From Cunninghamia lanceolata (taxonomy: Eukaryota; Streptophyta; Pinopsida; Cupressales; Cupressaceae), in assembly GCA_027924645.1 (NCBI GenBank), contig BSBN01000252.1, positions 1,302,001 through 1,366,000 on the forward strand: a DNA stretch of 64,000 nucleotides, written 5' to 3'. This document shows, in pieces, positions 11,722-22,570 of this stretch (positions are counted from its first letter, which is position 1; every line of letters begins with the position of its first letter). The notes under the pieces were generated by a model. The model saw only the letters and a list, made by a program, of their open reading frames with translations. It was not told the DNA's origin and ran no database searches. Both the position numbers and the translations under genes were made by a program.

Positions 11722-13526
11722 TTTTTTTTTTTTTTTTATAGGCAAGAGAGATTTTTTTGATTAAAATTAAGAATTACATCAATGGCTAGCCACAGCCAAC
11801 ATGATGCCATTTAAAAGAAAGGAATAGTGTACGACTACATTCTAAGATACAATCTGCCCACCAGATTTGGTGTGATTTTACATTTGACATTTAATCCTAT
11901 TTAGCTCTATGAAGAGATATTTCTTTTTCTTATTTTGTACTACTTGCCAATTCTCCCCAACTTCTTTCACTTGCATTTTAATGGGATCCTTGATCTGTGA
12001 AGCATCCTGTGTTAAGCTCCCACCACACAGAGTGGAGCTTTTCCTGTCACTTTTTGGAGAAGCCATGGTAATTGTATTCGAGTCCAAGATTTGAGGGATG
12101 GTTTTTGAAGCATTGCCTGAATGTTGAGGTTGTCTTTGATTTGCAATTGCATCTGTGCCAAGATCTAAAGCTTTGAATGCTTCACCCTTTCCTACCTCAT
12201 CCCTCAAGGATGACTCAAGCACCTTTTCCTCTTTCACTTTTGATGAAACTGAGATTGTGTAATGATGAGGCTTGGCACCAACCCACCAGGATTGCTGATA
12301 AGAATTTTTAATACTCTTAGTACAAGAAATGGCCATATGACCTATTTGAAAACACTTCTTGTAGCAAAAGGGTAAACCTGTGTAGTTAAGGATTTGCGTC
12401 CAGGTGCGATCAACAAACTTGAAGGTGATATCTGCGGGAAGGTCACTTGTGACATCCATATCAACAAGAATGTAGGCAAAAGTTGTGTGCGTGAAATTGG
12501 TTGTATCTGAATCCATTGCCAGGAAGCAACCCAAAGAATCCCCAACTGCACGGAAGCAATCAGCAAACCAGAATTGTAATGGAAGATTCATGAGGCGAAT
12601 CCAAACTGGTTTAATAGAAAAAGAAGCCGTAACATGGTTAAAATCTGGGAACCATGGTTTGAGGAGTATGCTTTGCCCCCAACACCATTTCGCTTGCAGA
12701 ATGGCATCCCTATCCTGCATGCAATCAAAAACCACAATAAAAAATCCTTGACAACAAGGGTATACTTCTATGTTACCTTTGAGGGAGGGCCCCCAAGACG
12801 AAGAAATCCAGTCATGTAAATCTGAGAGTTTTGGCTAGAGGCGATTGAATTGGCCAATCAAGCCGTTGGAAGCAAAATATTTCTCACCAGCATCAACCTC
12901 CTTTTTGAGTTCCTCTGAGAAGACCAAAAAAGGGGAGGAGTGAGCCTTTTTGATGTAGGAATTTGGGTTGTTCTTGTAAAACCCAAGCTCATTAAAGACT
13001 GAACTATCCTTTAGTGGCCGAGCATCCCAAGCGGCTAATTTGAATTTTGTTTGTTTCAAACCAGTAAGCCAATCCCAGAATGAAAGGCTAAACCTAGGTT
13101 TTGAGTCCGTAGGGCCTTGTGGTGCAATGGTAGGTTGAAAAGAAATTGATTCGCCCTTGACTTTTATGTGTCATCTGAATCCCTAGCCGAACTAGGGCAC
13201 ACCAAAGATGGCTTCAAAATGGGTACCCCATCAAGGGCGGGGACCTTTTCATCCTCAAACAAAGGGCCAGCCAATGTTCAAGCAGTGATGGAAATAGAAG
13301 CAGCGGGAGCATTGAGAATCTTAGAGATCATTCCATGACCTGAAGATTGCTTTTCCAAAAACTCTGCACAAGGAGTGCCTTTGCAAGCAAAGGGCAACGA
13401 AAAGGGTGGAAATGAATCAGTAGACACCTTAACTCTACCACCATCTAGAAGATCTAAGCCCTTGCCATTGCAATCCTATGATCCAAACGAGGCCGCGGAT
13501 GAGCGAAAATGTGCAGAGCGAGACAT
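11722..13526 (-). mobile_element. LINE-type relic: DUF4283/zinc-knuckle ORF with 3' poly(A)
   Basis: On the minus strand an ORF1-like protein starts at 13526 (MSRSAHFRSS) and is broken by a stop after 16 codons and others. It regains a long open part at 12735-11878. The middle reads GLIGQFNRL, then DLHDWISSSWGPSLKG, QDRDAILQAKWCWGQS and LPLQFWFADCFRAVGDSLG, the pattern of the DUF4283 domain of plant LINE ORFs. A CCHC-like knuckle, CYKKCFQIGHMAISC, follows near 12365-12320. About 140 bases after the ORF comes a 16-T run (11722-11737), which is a poly(A) tail on this strand. No ORF2 reverse transcriptase is present. It could be a non-autonomous or internally deleted LINE, or a retrocopy of a related host gene. 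I saw no clear target duplication. Confidence 0.65.
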
Positions 13527-13599
13527 CGTTTTTGAATTAGTCCTTTCTTTTCTTTTATATTTATTATTTATTATATATTATATTTATTGTTATTATAAA

Positions 13600-14520
13600 A
13601 ATTAGTTGTTTCCTTTTGAAAGAGCATTTTAGTTTTCCTCAATAGATATAGCATGAAAAGAAATGAAAGTACTTAAGGGATAATTGCTATTAGTAGATAT
13701 AAAAGAAGAATCATCAACATTAAGCTTATTACTAACCAGATTATATAGCTGACATTAAGAACACAATCATCACTAATATTAGTGATACACGAGAGGGATA
13801 ATCAATATGAAGTTGATCGGTAGGTGAAGTAAAGCCATCTCAAATAGAAGGGAAGGCAATAACAAGCTTCGTGAAAGATGAAAAGTCATATACACAATGA
13901 AATATTGCATCCATGTATTTTCATCCTTATGGTAAATGAACATGATGCAATCAAGGATAAATGTATTTGAGGTAAAAATTTGTAAAATACATTGAAACCC
14001 TTAAGGCATGTTTCAATATAAGCTAAGGACAAGGGTTGGCGGAAATCCATAGTAAAAAAATCAATAGCCAGGTCAAATCATATGGATAAAGGAAAGATGA
14101 CCTACATATTTTAGATCTAATTTAAAGATAATATGAAAACTTACAAAACTTAGAGATGGGAAGAAGCTCAAACCCTAGGGAAAATTCTTTGGAAGGGTTT
14201 GGAGAATTTACCTTCACAAAAATGTAAAGAAAATGAGTGAAACCTCAATGCAATTGCATGCATGACATGAGGTATGAAAAGGAATCACAATGCATGAGGA
14301 AATTGTGGAGTTTTGACTAAGACATCTCCCATAACACATGCAGGAATGAACCATTGTAAAAGTTGGGTGTAAAATGGAATCATGATACATATAATACAAT
14401 AATAAAGTTGTTACCAAGTTGACACCCATTACTCAAACAAGCATGAGACCATGTAATATTGAGATGATATGGAATTATGATGCATACAATCATGAAACCA
14501 TATATATACTAAGATAGATC
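13600..14520. other. Unassigned sequence
   Basis: AT-rich DNA without a convincing ORF, repeat or element end. The short ORF at 14214-14429 (-) shows no known domain. Confidence 0.5.
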
Positions 14521-14979
14521 TAGAGATTAGAGATCTCATAGAAAGGAAGTGTGTGAGAGAGAAGGGGGGGAGATGGAGATGAAGTGAGATAAAGAGAAAT
14601 AGAAAAGAAGAAAGGTAGAGAGAGAGAGAGGATATTGTTGTTTCCTATTAAATTATTATAGGGGCTTCCACCTATTATTAGATCAAAACTTCCAATTAAA
14701 TTAATCATTTCATCAAGTCTTTCTTTTGTCAAACTCTACATATCTTCCACCTCAATCAATTTACCCTTAAGATGTTATGTAGAGAGAGAGATAGAGGAGC
14801 AAAGAAGGGGTAGAGATAGAGAAACATAGAGAGAGAGAGAGAGAAAGAAACATAGGGAGAGATAAATCTTACAAAGAGGAAGTGTGTGATAGGTAAATAG
14901 AGAGAGAGAGAGAGATAAAAAAGAAATAGAGAACTAGAGAGGGAGACAAAGATATATAGAGAGACCTATAGAGATAAAT

Positions 14980-15014
<35 letters not shown>

Positions 15015-15130
15015 AAAACAAAGAGGTAGAGTACCATTCATTGTCAAGTAGAGAACATGGCTACATGAACAACCTTCCTATGAATAATTATTTCCAAATT
15101 TTACCTTTAACACCCATCACAATTGAAGAG
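14520..15130. repeat. Duplicated GA-locus module, copy 1
   Basis: This copy shares its order with 34052-34595. Both have ggaagtgtgtgagagagaag, GA-rich DNA, a unique part around tttcctattaaattattataggggcttccacc, more GA tract, then a unique part around aagtagagaacatggcta and cacccatcacaattgaagagaca. The match is clear by eye through the unique parts. Confidence 0.85.
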
Positions 15131-15510
15131 ACAGAGTAGGAAAGAAAGATAGAGATAAGATATATAGAGGGAAAGACATATATATATATATAGAGAGAGA
15201 GAGAGAGGTATAAGGATAGAGAGGGAGAGAGAGGTATAGAGATAGAAAGGGAGAGAGAGAGATGGTGAGAGAGGGACAAAGAGAGGGAGGTAAAAAAAAC
15301 CTAGAGAAGAGAGATAGTGTGATAGAGGAAGAGAGAATAATAGAGGGAGATTGATATAGAGAGGGGAAGAGAGAAAGAGAGATAGAGAAGAGAAAGAGAG
15401 AAATAGAGATAGAGACAGAGAGCTCAGATGGGATAAGGAGAAAGAGAGAAAGAGGAAGATGGAGAAACATAGAGATATAGAAAGAGATAGAGAGAGAATG
15501 AGACAAAGAG

Positions 15511-15544
<34 letters not shown>

Positions 15545-15637
15545 TTATACAAAGATAGAGAGGGAGAGAGGGGGGAGGGGGCAGATAGAGAGGAGACAAA
15601 GAGATATAGAGAGAGGTAGAGTGATATAGAGATAAAC

Positions 15638-15702
<65 letters not shown>

Positions 15703-16752
15703 TATATATATAAAGTACATAATAGATAAGGACATGGGCCATAGGGATACATGGAAATCACCATCTACTTAAAGATATTGCAATTAAACTTGTAATAGAG
15801 AAAGAAAGATATAGATAAGAGATAAAAAGGGGAGAGAGAGGGGTTGAAGAGTAAAATAGAGATAGAGGAAGAGAGAAGGGGAGAGAAAGAGAAATATAAA
15901 GAGGGGGGATAAAGGGAGAGAGGTGGATAGGGAGATAGATAAATAGAGAAATAGAGAAGGAGAGAGATATAGTACATTTTATTGTGAATACTTTCATCAA
16001 CACAATTTATAAGCCCTACACATATGAAGGAAACCTTAAGTCATTATGCACATTAGAAATATTTAAGATTAAATCAAATTTGATTTCTTATGAAGTGTTA
16101 TAATTAGTAAGGCATATATCAATTCCATCTACATAAATTAGGTCTCCATGCTTATTGTCCAAGTGGTAACTTGTAATGATTGAATTATATATTTATTTTT
16201 TATATAAAATATATATTACATAGTTATATGAGAGAAAGAGAGAGATGAGACAAATAGAGTTAAACAAAAAGAGAGAAATGAGTAGAGAGAGGAGAGAGGG
16301 GGGAGAGAGATAGAGATCTTTATATAGAGAGAGATATTTATTTATAGAATGAGAAAGAGAGACAAAAAAGGGAGACAAATAGAGTTAAACAAAGAGAGCG
16401 ATGAGTAGAGAGGAGAGAGGAGGGATAGAGAGAGAGAGATTGATGGAGAGAGGAATAGAGACAAGTGATATAGAGGGAAAGAGAGATAGAGAAAAGAGAT
16501 AAAGAGATAGAGAAAGAGAAAGTGAGAGACACAGTGAGGGTAGGAGAGAGAAATAGAGAGGGAGGGATATTAACACAAAGAGAGATGAATAGAGAAATAG
16601 AGATAGAGTAGAAGAAAAAGATAAAGATAAGACATATATATATAGAGAGAGAGAGAGATGGCATAAAAGGGGGAGAGAGATAGACAGGGAGAGACATAGA
16701 GAGAGGGAGATTGATCGAGAGGAATAGAGATAAGTGATAGAGGGAAAGATTG

Positions 16753-16785
<33 letters not shown>

Positions 16786-16934
16786 AAGAGAAAGAGAGGG
16801 GAGGAGAGAAATAGAGAGGAAGGGATATTGGCAGAGAGAGAGGAATAGAGAAAGAGAGATAGAGTAGGAAAGATAGAGATAAGATATATAGAGGAAAAGA
16901 CAAATAGAGAAAATAAGACAGAGAGAGAGAGAGA
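14520..16934. repeat. GA-rich microsatellite and higher-order repeat field, left part
   Basis: Long purine-rich tracts of GA, GATA and GGGA units alternate with short unique pieces. The longest perfect run is 60 bases of (GA)30 at 15641-15700, followed by (TA)n. Phrases such as gaggaagtgtgtgagagag, gaaacatagagatatagaaagag and gacaaagagatatagagagaggtagagtgat recur, so it is a degenerate higher-order array as well as slippage. The long minus-strand Ser-Leu ORFs are artefacts of (GA)n. The field continues at 21984 and 34052 beyond two retrotransposon insertions. Confidence 0.9.
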
Positions 16935-17450
16935 TGTTATATGGAGCCTAATTGGACTTGGAGGTTAAATTTTCCCCACTTTTATGGGTGCAGTTTCCCC
17001 CCAAATTCCTACGGGGTCAAGGGGCAGTGCCCCTTGCGGGGGTTTGGGGGCAGTGCCCCTAAGACGGGGTCAAGGGGTAGCACCCCTTGCAGGGTCCAGG
17101 GGCAACATTTATTATTTTATTAAGGTGTCGGGAGTTATTTTTCATTGGCTGACATTAAAAAAAAACCTATTTTGTAACCAACAAAAGTCATGATAAAAAT
17201 GGCTAAGGGTTAGGGTTTCCGTTGATGTATTGTAGCATTTTGTAGTGGTATTGAGTTGTAAGGATTGCTGGTTGTAATCAGTTTGATTTACTAGATAATA
17301 ATATTGGACTCTCTGTTGGTGGATGTAGCCTGAGTTTGGGTGAACCACGTTAAAACTTGTCTCTTGCTGTTATTATTTCTATGTATTTTCATTCCTCTGT
17401 TTAATCTTTATTTGCATTTAATTGATATCTTCTATTGGCTAACCCTAACA
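16935..17450 (+). repeat. 5' LTR of the copia element (516 bp)
   Basis: Begins TGTTATATGG and ends AACCCTAACA (TG...CA). It holds a GC-rich inner part with repeated ggggtcaaggggcag phrases at 17008-17105. That part is mostly missing from the 3' LTR, which explains the length difference of 114 bp. Confidence 0.95.
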
Positions 17451-17452
17451 AG

Positions 17453-17464
17453 TGGTATCAGAGT
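17453..17464 (+). promoter_or_regulatory. Primer binding site, initiator Met tRNA type
   Basis: tggtatcagagt lies two bases after the 5' LTR and matches the usual plant retrotransposon PBS TGGTATCAGAGC except for the last base. It would prime minus-strand DNA synthesis. Confidence 0.9.
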
Positions 17465-17535
17465 AGGTTGTGTTTGATTATCGTCTGCAGGTAGGTCTCA
17501 CAGTTGAGTGGGAGTCTCATGGTTAAGTGGGAGCA

Positions 17536-18300
17536 ATGGCAGATGAGGGTAAATTGAAGGTAGACAAATTTAATGGGCAGAACTATCAGTTATGAAAGAT
17601 GCAGATGGAGGATTATCTCTATCAGAAGGATTTATGGAGGCCATTGGAAGGAGTAGCCAAGAAACTGGTAGGAATGATAGATGAGGATTGGAATCTTCTA
17701 AACAGAAAGGCACTGGGAACCATTCGATTGTGCCTAGCACCATCAGTGGCATTCAATATAATGGAAGCGAAGACAACACATGGTCTGATGAAAGCTTTGG
17801 CTAAATTGTATGAAAAACCCTCAACCTCAAATAAGGTATTTCTCATGAAGCATTTGTTTAATCTGAAAATGATTGAAGGTGGATCTGTGACAGATCATTT
17901 AAATGAGTTTAATACGATTATCAGTTAGTTAACTTCTGTAGAAGTTGCCAGAAAGTTGAAATAGCTTGGTAATGGTTGTAAGTAACTCTGTCTCTGGTTC
18001 AAACACTTTGAAACTTGATGATGTTGTTGGTGTTATCCTTAGTGAGGAAATGCGACAGAAAAGCTCAGGAGGGTCCACATTAGGTAGTGTTTTGAATGTA
18101 GAAAGCAGGGGTAGATCAAAGGAGAGAGGAAAAGGTTCTGGAGGTCATGAGAAGTCATGAGGAAAATCAAATGATAAGAGATCTCAATCCAGAGGACAGA
18201 AGGATTGCTGGTACTGTGGGAAACTAGGTCATCTAAAGAAAGATTGTTGGTCTCGGAAGAATAAAGGAGACAAACAAGAAGGAAATAAGGAGGCAAATGT
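17536..18300 (+). pseudogene. Copia gag pseudogene with zinc knuckle
   Basis: Starts with ATG at 17536 (MADEGKLKVDKFNGQNYQL). Codon 20 is TGA, most simply a mutated Trp (TGG), and the frame then stays open to 17928, where a Gln codon has become TAG. Around 17930-17966 a shift and deletion move the reading to another frame. The CCHC knuckle CWYCGKLGHLKKDC is intact near 18207-18250. Gag coats the RNA. With these breaks no full product can be made. Confidence 0.9.
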
Positions 18301-18940
18301 GGTAAGTAATAAATCTGAAGATGATGCTTTGATTTTTTCCCTAGCTAATGCTAATGATTCATGGGTTTTAGATTCAAGGGCCTCATTTCATGCTATGCCC
18401 CATAGAAGTTATTTTCTTGATTATGTCCAAGAGGATTTAGGGTTGGTTTATTTGGGAGATAATGAACCCTGTCAGATTGTTGGAAAGGGAAGAATTAAGA
18501 TTAAGTTGCAGAATGGGAATCATTGGCTACTACAAGAGGTAAGGCACATTCCAAGGCTCAGTAGGAATTTAATTTCAGTAGGGCAACTAGCTGAAGAAGG
18601 TTGCATTGTTACATTTACTAATAAAAATGGGAAGGTTTCAAAAGGTGCCTTAATAGTAGCAAAAGGTGTGAAAGTAGGCACCTTATATCTTTGTACAGGT
18701 CATACTGTTCCTTCTACTTTACCTGTTGCAAAGAAAAAACAAACAGGTTCAGGAACAGTTGCTGCAGGTTCACAGGAAGAGACTGAAATAGTTGTTGCAG
18801 GTTCTGAGACAACGTTGTGGCATAACAGACTTGGGCATATGAGTGAAAAAGGTATGAAGGTACTTCATTCTAAGAAAGTTTTACCAGGTCTGAAATGTAT
18901 TAATAAGGATTTCTGTGAAAGTTGAGTGTAAGGCAAACAA
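18300..18940 (+). pseudogene. Copia protease and GAG-pre-integrase region
   Basis: The protease motif reads SWVLDSRASFHAMPHRSYF near 18360-18415. The family expects DSGAS, so the catalytic Gly has become Arg (ggg to agg, a G-to-A transition). It continues with VRHIPRLSRNLISVGQLAEE near 18540 and the pre-integrase motif TLWHNRLGHMSEKGMKVL near 18813-18865. The open frame 18299-18925 ends at a TGA replacing Cys in the zinc-binding region. Confidence 0.9.
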
Positions 18941-19720
18941 AAGAGAGCCAGTTTTCTCAAGGATGGGAAGCAAAAGAAAGATGAAAAGTTGGACCTTGTA
19001 CATACAAATGTATGGGGACCGGCTCAGGTATCTTTTCTTGGTGGCTCTCGGTATTATGTTACATTCATAGATGATGCAACTAGAAAGGTATGGATTTATT
19101 TCCTTAGGTATAAATCTAATTTATTTGAAACATTTAAGAAATGGAGAAGCTTGGTTGAGAATGAGACAGGTAAAAGATTAAAATGTCTCAGATCTGATAT
19201 TGGTGGTGAGTATTGCAGCAAAGAATTTGAGGATTATTTTTCCTTTAATAGAATTCGTAGGCAAAAAACGGTTCTAGGGACTCCATAGGAAAATGGAGTG
19301 GCTAAAGGCATGAATAGGACAATAATGGAGCATGCAAGGACCATGAGATTGCATGCTGGGCTGCCTTTAAACATGTGGACATAGGCTGTCAACACCATTG
19401 TATATTTAATTAATAAAGGTCCTTCAGTTGCTTTGGGCTGTGGTATTCCAAAGGAAACATGGACAAGTAAGAAGGTGAGTTATTATTTTCTCAAAACCTT
19501 CAGATGTGAGGCATTTACACATGTAGATTTTGAAAATAAGACCAAGTTGGATGCAAAATAAAAAAAGTGTACCTTTGTTGGATATGGTATTGATGAATTT
19601 GGTTATAGGCTTTGGGATTTTGAAAATCAGAAAATTGTGAGAAGAAGGGATGTTGTATTCAATGAGAAGGTATTGTACAAAGATCAGTTGTAGTAGCATG
19701 AGAAGAAAGAAAAGGATTAT
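18941..19720 (+). pseudogene. Copia integrase core and C-terminus
   Basis: The catalytic core shows DLVHTNVWGPAQV near 18990, YYVTFIDDATRKVWIYFL near 19050, and LRSDIGGEYCSKEF near 19188 with the second Asp. ENGVAKGMNRTIMEHARTMR near 19290 carries the Glu region. Stops at about 19287 (CAG to TAG), 19381 and 19558 interrupt it. The C-terminal part ends around KIVRRRDVVFNEK near 19630-19670. Confidence 0.9.
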
Positions 19721-21420
19721 GTGGTGTTGGATGATACTCTAAATAGTGATGTCCTAGTGGTTCCTCATGCTCCACAACAACAACTAAAAATACCACAAAC
19801 TCCAGTGAATATTAGATGGTCAACAAGGCTAAGTAGACCTCCTAAAAGGTTTTCTCCCTCTTTGTATTCTATTTTGTTAACAGATGCTAGTGAACTAGAA
19901 GGGTATGATGAAGCTATGTAGGTGGATACACATGTTCAGTGGGAGCTTGCAATGAAAGAAGAAATGGACTCCTTGTTGAAAAATCAAACTTGGGAATTAT
20001 GTAAATTACCTGCATGTAAAAAGGCTTTACCAAAAAAATGGGTTTATAGGATGAAAGAGGAAGCTGGAGGTAAGAAAAGATTTAAAACCAGGTTAGTTGT
20101 AAAAGGATTTGCATAGAAAAAGGGCATTGATTTTGATGAGATATTTTCTCCGGTTGTTAAGATGACTTCAATTCGTATTGTTTTAAGTATTGTGGTTGCT
20201 GAAGATTTGCATTTGGAACAACTAGATGTGAAAACTGCCTTTCTCCATGGTGATTTGGAGGAGGTATTATACATGGAACAGCCCCAAGGATTTGAGGTCA
20301 AAGGTAAGGAGAAACTAATGTGCAGATTGAAGAAGAGTTTATATGGCTTGAAACAAGCACCTCAGCAATGGTATTTGAAATTTGATAGTTTTATGGCTGA
20401 GCAAGGCTACAACTAGTGTAATTTTGACCATTGTGTTTATTTTAAGAGGTTGGATAATGACAGCTACATTATTTTATGTTTATATGTTGATGACATGCTT
20501 GTAGCGGGGTCTAACATGGATCACATAAGAGAGTTAAAACAGCAGTTAACACAGTCATTTGCTATGAAGGATTTGGGGGCAGCAAAACAAATCCTTGGTA
20601 TGAAAATTTGCAGAGATAGGAAGAATAAAAAATTGACTCTATCTCAGGCTAGTTATGTTGAAAAGGTGTTGCAGAGATTCTATATGGAGAATGCAAAAGC
20701 TGTCAGCACACCTTTGCCTAGTCATTTGAAATTGACTAAGGAGATGTGTCCTAAGACACCAGAGGAGGAAGACAAAATGTCCAAGGTACCATATGCTTCA
20801 GCTATAGGAAGTTTAATGTATGCAATGGTATGCACGAGACCAGATATTGCACATGATGTAGGAGTCGTAAGTAGGTATATGAGTCATCCCGGATTGGAGC
20901 ATTGGAATTTAGTAAAATGGATTCTCAAATATTTGAGAGGTACATCCAATAAACACTTATATTTTGGGGGTTCTAATACTGATTTAGCAGGTTATGTAGA
21001 CTCAAATTTGGCAGGGGATATTGATACCAGATGGAGTACTACATGTTATGTCTTTACTGTAGGTGGGACAGCGGTGAGTTGGATCTCACGGTTGCAAAAG
21101 GTGGTTGCTTTATCCACCACAGAGGCAGCGTATGTAGCTGCAACAGAGGTAAGCAAGGAGATGATATGGCTGCAATCTTTCATGGAAGAATTAGGCAAAC
21201 AACAGGTTAACAGTTATTTGTTTACAGACAGTTAGAGTGCCATACATCTTGCAAAGAATTTTGCCTTGCATTCAAAGACCAAACACATATAGTTGCGGTA
21301 TCACTTCATTCGTTTAATGTTGGATGATGGATAGTTAAGGATAGAAAAGATACACATAAATGAAAATCCAGCAGATATGTTTACAAATGCAGTGCCAAGG
21401 GAGAAGTTGAGCTCCTCTTC
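19721..21420 (+). pseudogene. Copia reverse transcriptase and RNase H
   Basis: RT motifs in one frame: WELAMKEEMDSLLKNQTWEL near 19940, KWVYRMKEEAGG, FDEIFSPVVKMTSIR near 20130, LDVKTAFLHGDLEEVLYMEQ near 20222, YGLKQAPQQWY near 20340 and the catalytic LYVDDML near 20480. RNase H follows with YASAIGSLMYAMVCTRPDI near 20790, AGYVDSNLAGD near 20985 and ALSTTEAAYVAATEV near 21108. The end reads HINENPADMFTNAVPREKL near 21355. Stops near 20114, 20414 and 21233 break it. The catalytic residues I can see are kept. Confidence 0.93.
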
Positions 21421-21567
21421 AACTTTGGTTGGTCTTCAAGACTGAACACAACAACAATAGAATAGTAGAGTCCAGGGTGCTTATTTCCAATGGGAGCTAC
21501 AGGGTCAGCGGTGTTATGATCAGTCTCCAAGTGGGAGATGATATGGTGTGGAGTCTGATCAGTCTCC

Positions 21568-21581
21568 AAGTGGGAGATTGT
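21568..21581 (+). promoter_or_regulatory. Polypurine tract of the copia element
   Basis: aagtgggagattgt lies directly before the 3' LTR, the usual copia PPT form. A near copy, gtctccaagtgggagatg, occurs at 21522-21541, so this part was duplicated. Confidence 0.85.
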
Positions 21582-21983
21582 TGTTATATGGAACCTAATC
21601 AGACTCAGAGGTTAATCAGTGCAATTTCCCCCCAAATTCCTACGAGGTCAAAGGGCAGTACCCCTAAGACGAGGTCAAGGGGCAGCGCCATAAATAACCC
21701 TATTTTGTAACTGACAAAAGTCGTGATAAAAATGGCTAAGGGTTAGGGTTTTTGTTGATGTATTGTAGCATTTTGCAGCGGTATTGAGTTGCAAGGATTG
21801 CTGGTTGTAATCGGTTTGATTTACTAGATAATAATATTAGACCCTCTATTGGTGGATGTAGCCCGAGTTTGGGTCAACCACATTAAAACTTGTCTCTCGC
21901 TATTATTATTTCTGTGTATTTTCATTCCTCTGTTTAATCTTTATTTGCATTTAATTGATATCTTCTGTCAGCTAACCCTAACA
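21582..21983 (+). repeat. 3' LTR of the copia element (402 bp)
   Basis: Begins TGTTATATGG and ends AACCCTAACA. Compared with the 5' LTR, the last 300 bases differ at about 22 sites by eye, all but about one of them transitions. It lacks most of the ggggtcaagggg repeats. Confidence 0.95.
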
Positions 21984-22570
21984 AGAGAGAGAGAGAGGAG
22001 AGAAAGAGAGAGATAGGGATAGAGATAGAGAGATCAGATGGAGAGGAGAAGAAAAAGAGAAAGAGGAAGATAAAGAAACATAGAGATATAGAAAGAGACA
22101 GAGAGGAGACAAAGAGATATAGAGAGAGGTAGAGTGATGGCAAAAGTTTATAAATATAACCCTTAGCATAGTGTTTTGATATTATTTGGATTGTATTGTA
22201 TGGATTTGTAGGTTTTTAGTTTAGGTCTAATTATCAACATGCTACTAAAGTGTTAACACATGGGCTACTACATTAGTGGAATTTCTCAATATATTGTAAG
22301 CTTATTTTGAAGGAATATTAAGGTTTACTTTTGGTGGGGGTTTCTTACTCAAGGGGGTTTTCCCAAGTATAAATGTCATCTTATCTTCTCTATTTGCTTC
22401 ATTTATTCTTCTATGTTTAATTAAGGTTACATGTGTTTTAGAGCAATAAATTCCCTGTTCTTTGGGAATCTCTCTAATGCACCGATAGTCTTTTTAGAGT
22501 GTCATTTTGAAAACATAGGAAGAGAGAAACATGAGAAAACCATAGGGAGAAAGAGATCTCATAAACAGGA
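21984..22570. repeat. GA-rich field, middle part, with an unassigned insert
   Basis: 21984-22140 is GA-rich and matches phrases of 15460-15630. 22141-22505 is not GA-rich. It carries a phrase like an LTR end (gggtttcttactcaagggggttttcccaag at 22339-22368) but has no boundaries I can show. 22510-22570 returns to GA-rich DNA and ends at the chromovirus insertion. Confidence 0.6.

Larger units (their letters stand above)
16935..21983 (+). mobile_element. Ty1/copia retrotransposon with both LTRs, TSD agaga
   Basis: Complete in structure: 5' LTR, Met-tRNA-type PBS, gag, protease, integrase, RT/RNase H, PPT and 3' LTR. The integrase-before-RT order marks it as copia. The 5-bp repeat agaga flanks both ends (16930-16934 and 21984-21988), though in a GA-rich target this duplication is weak proof alone. 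Stops are frequent, but after gag one frame is kept throughout, so decay is mostly by point mutation. Confidence 0.95.

Noticed and set aside
15088..16903. Many long minus-strand Ser/Leu-rich ORFs
   Set aside because: They are translations of (GA)n and (TA)n repeats. Every frame of such DNA stays open and the residues follow the repeat.
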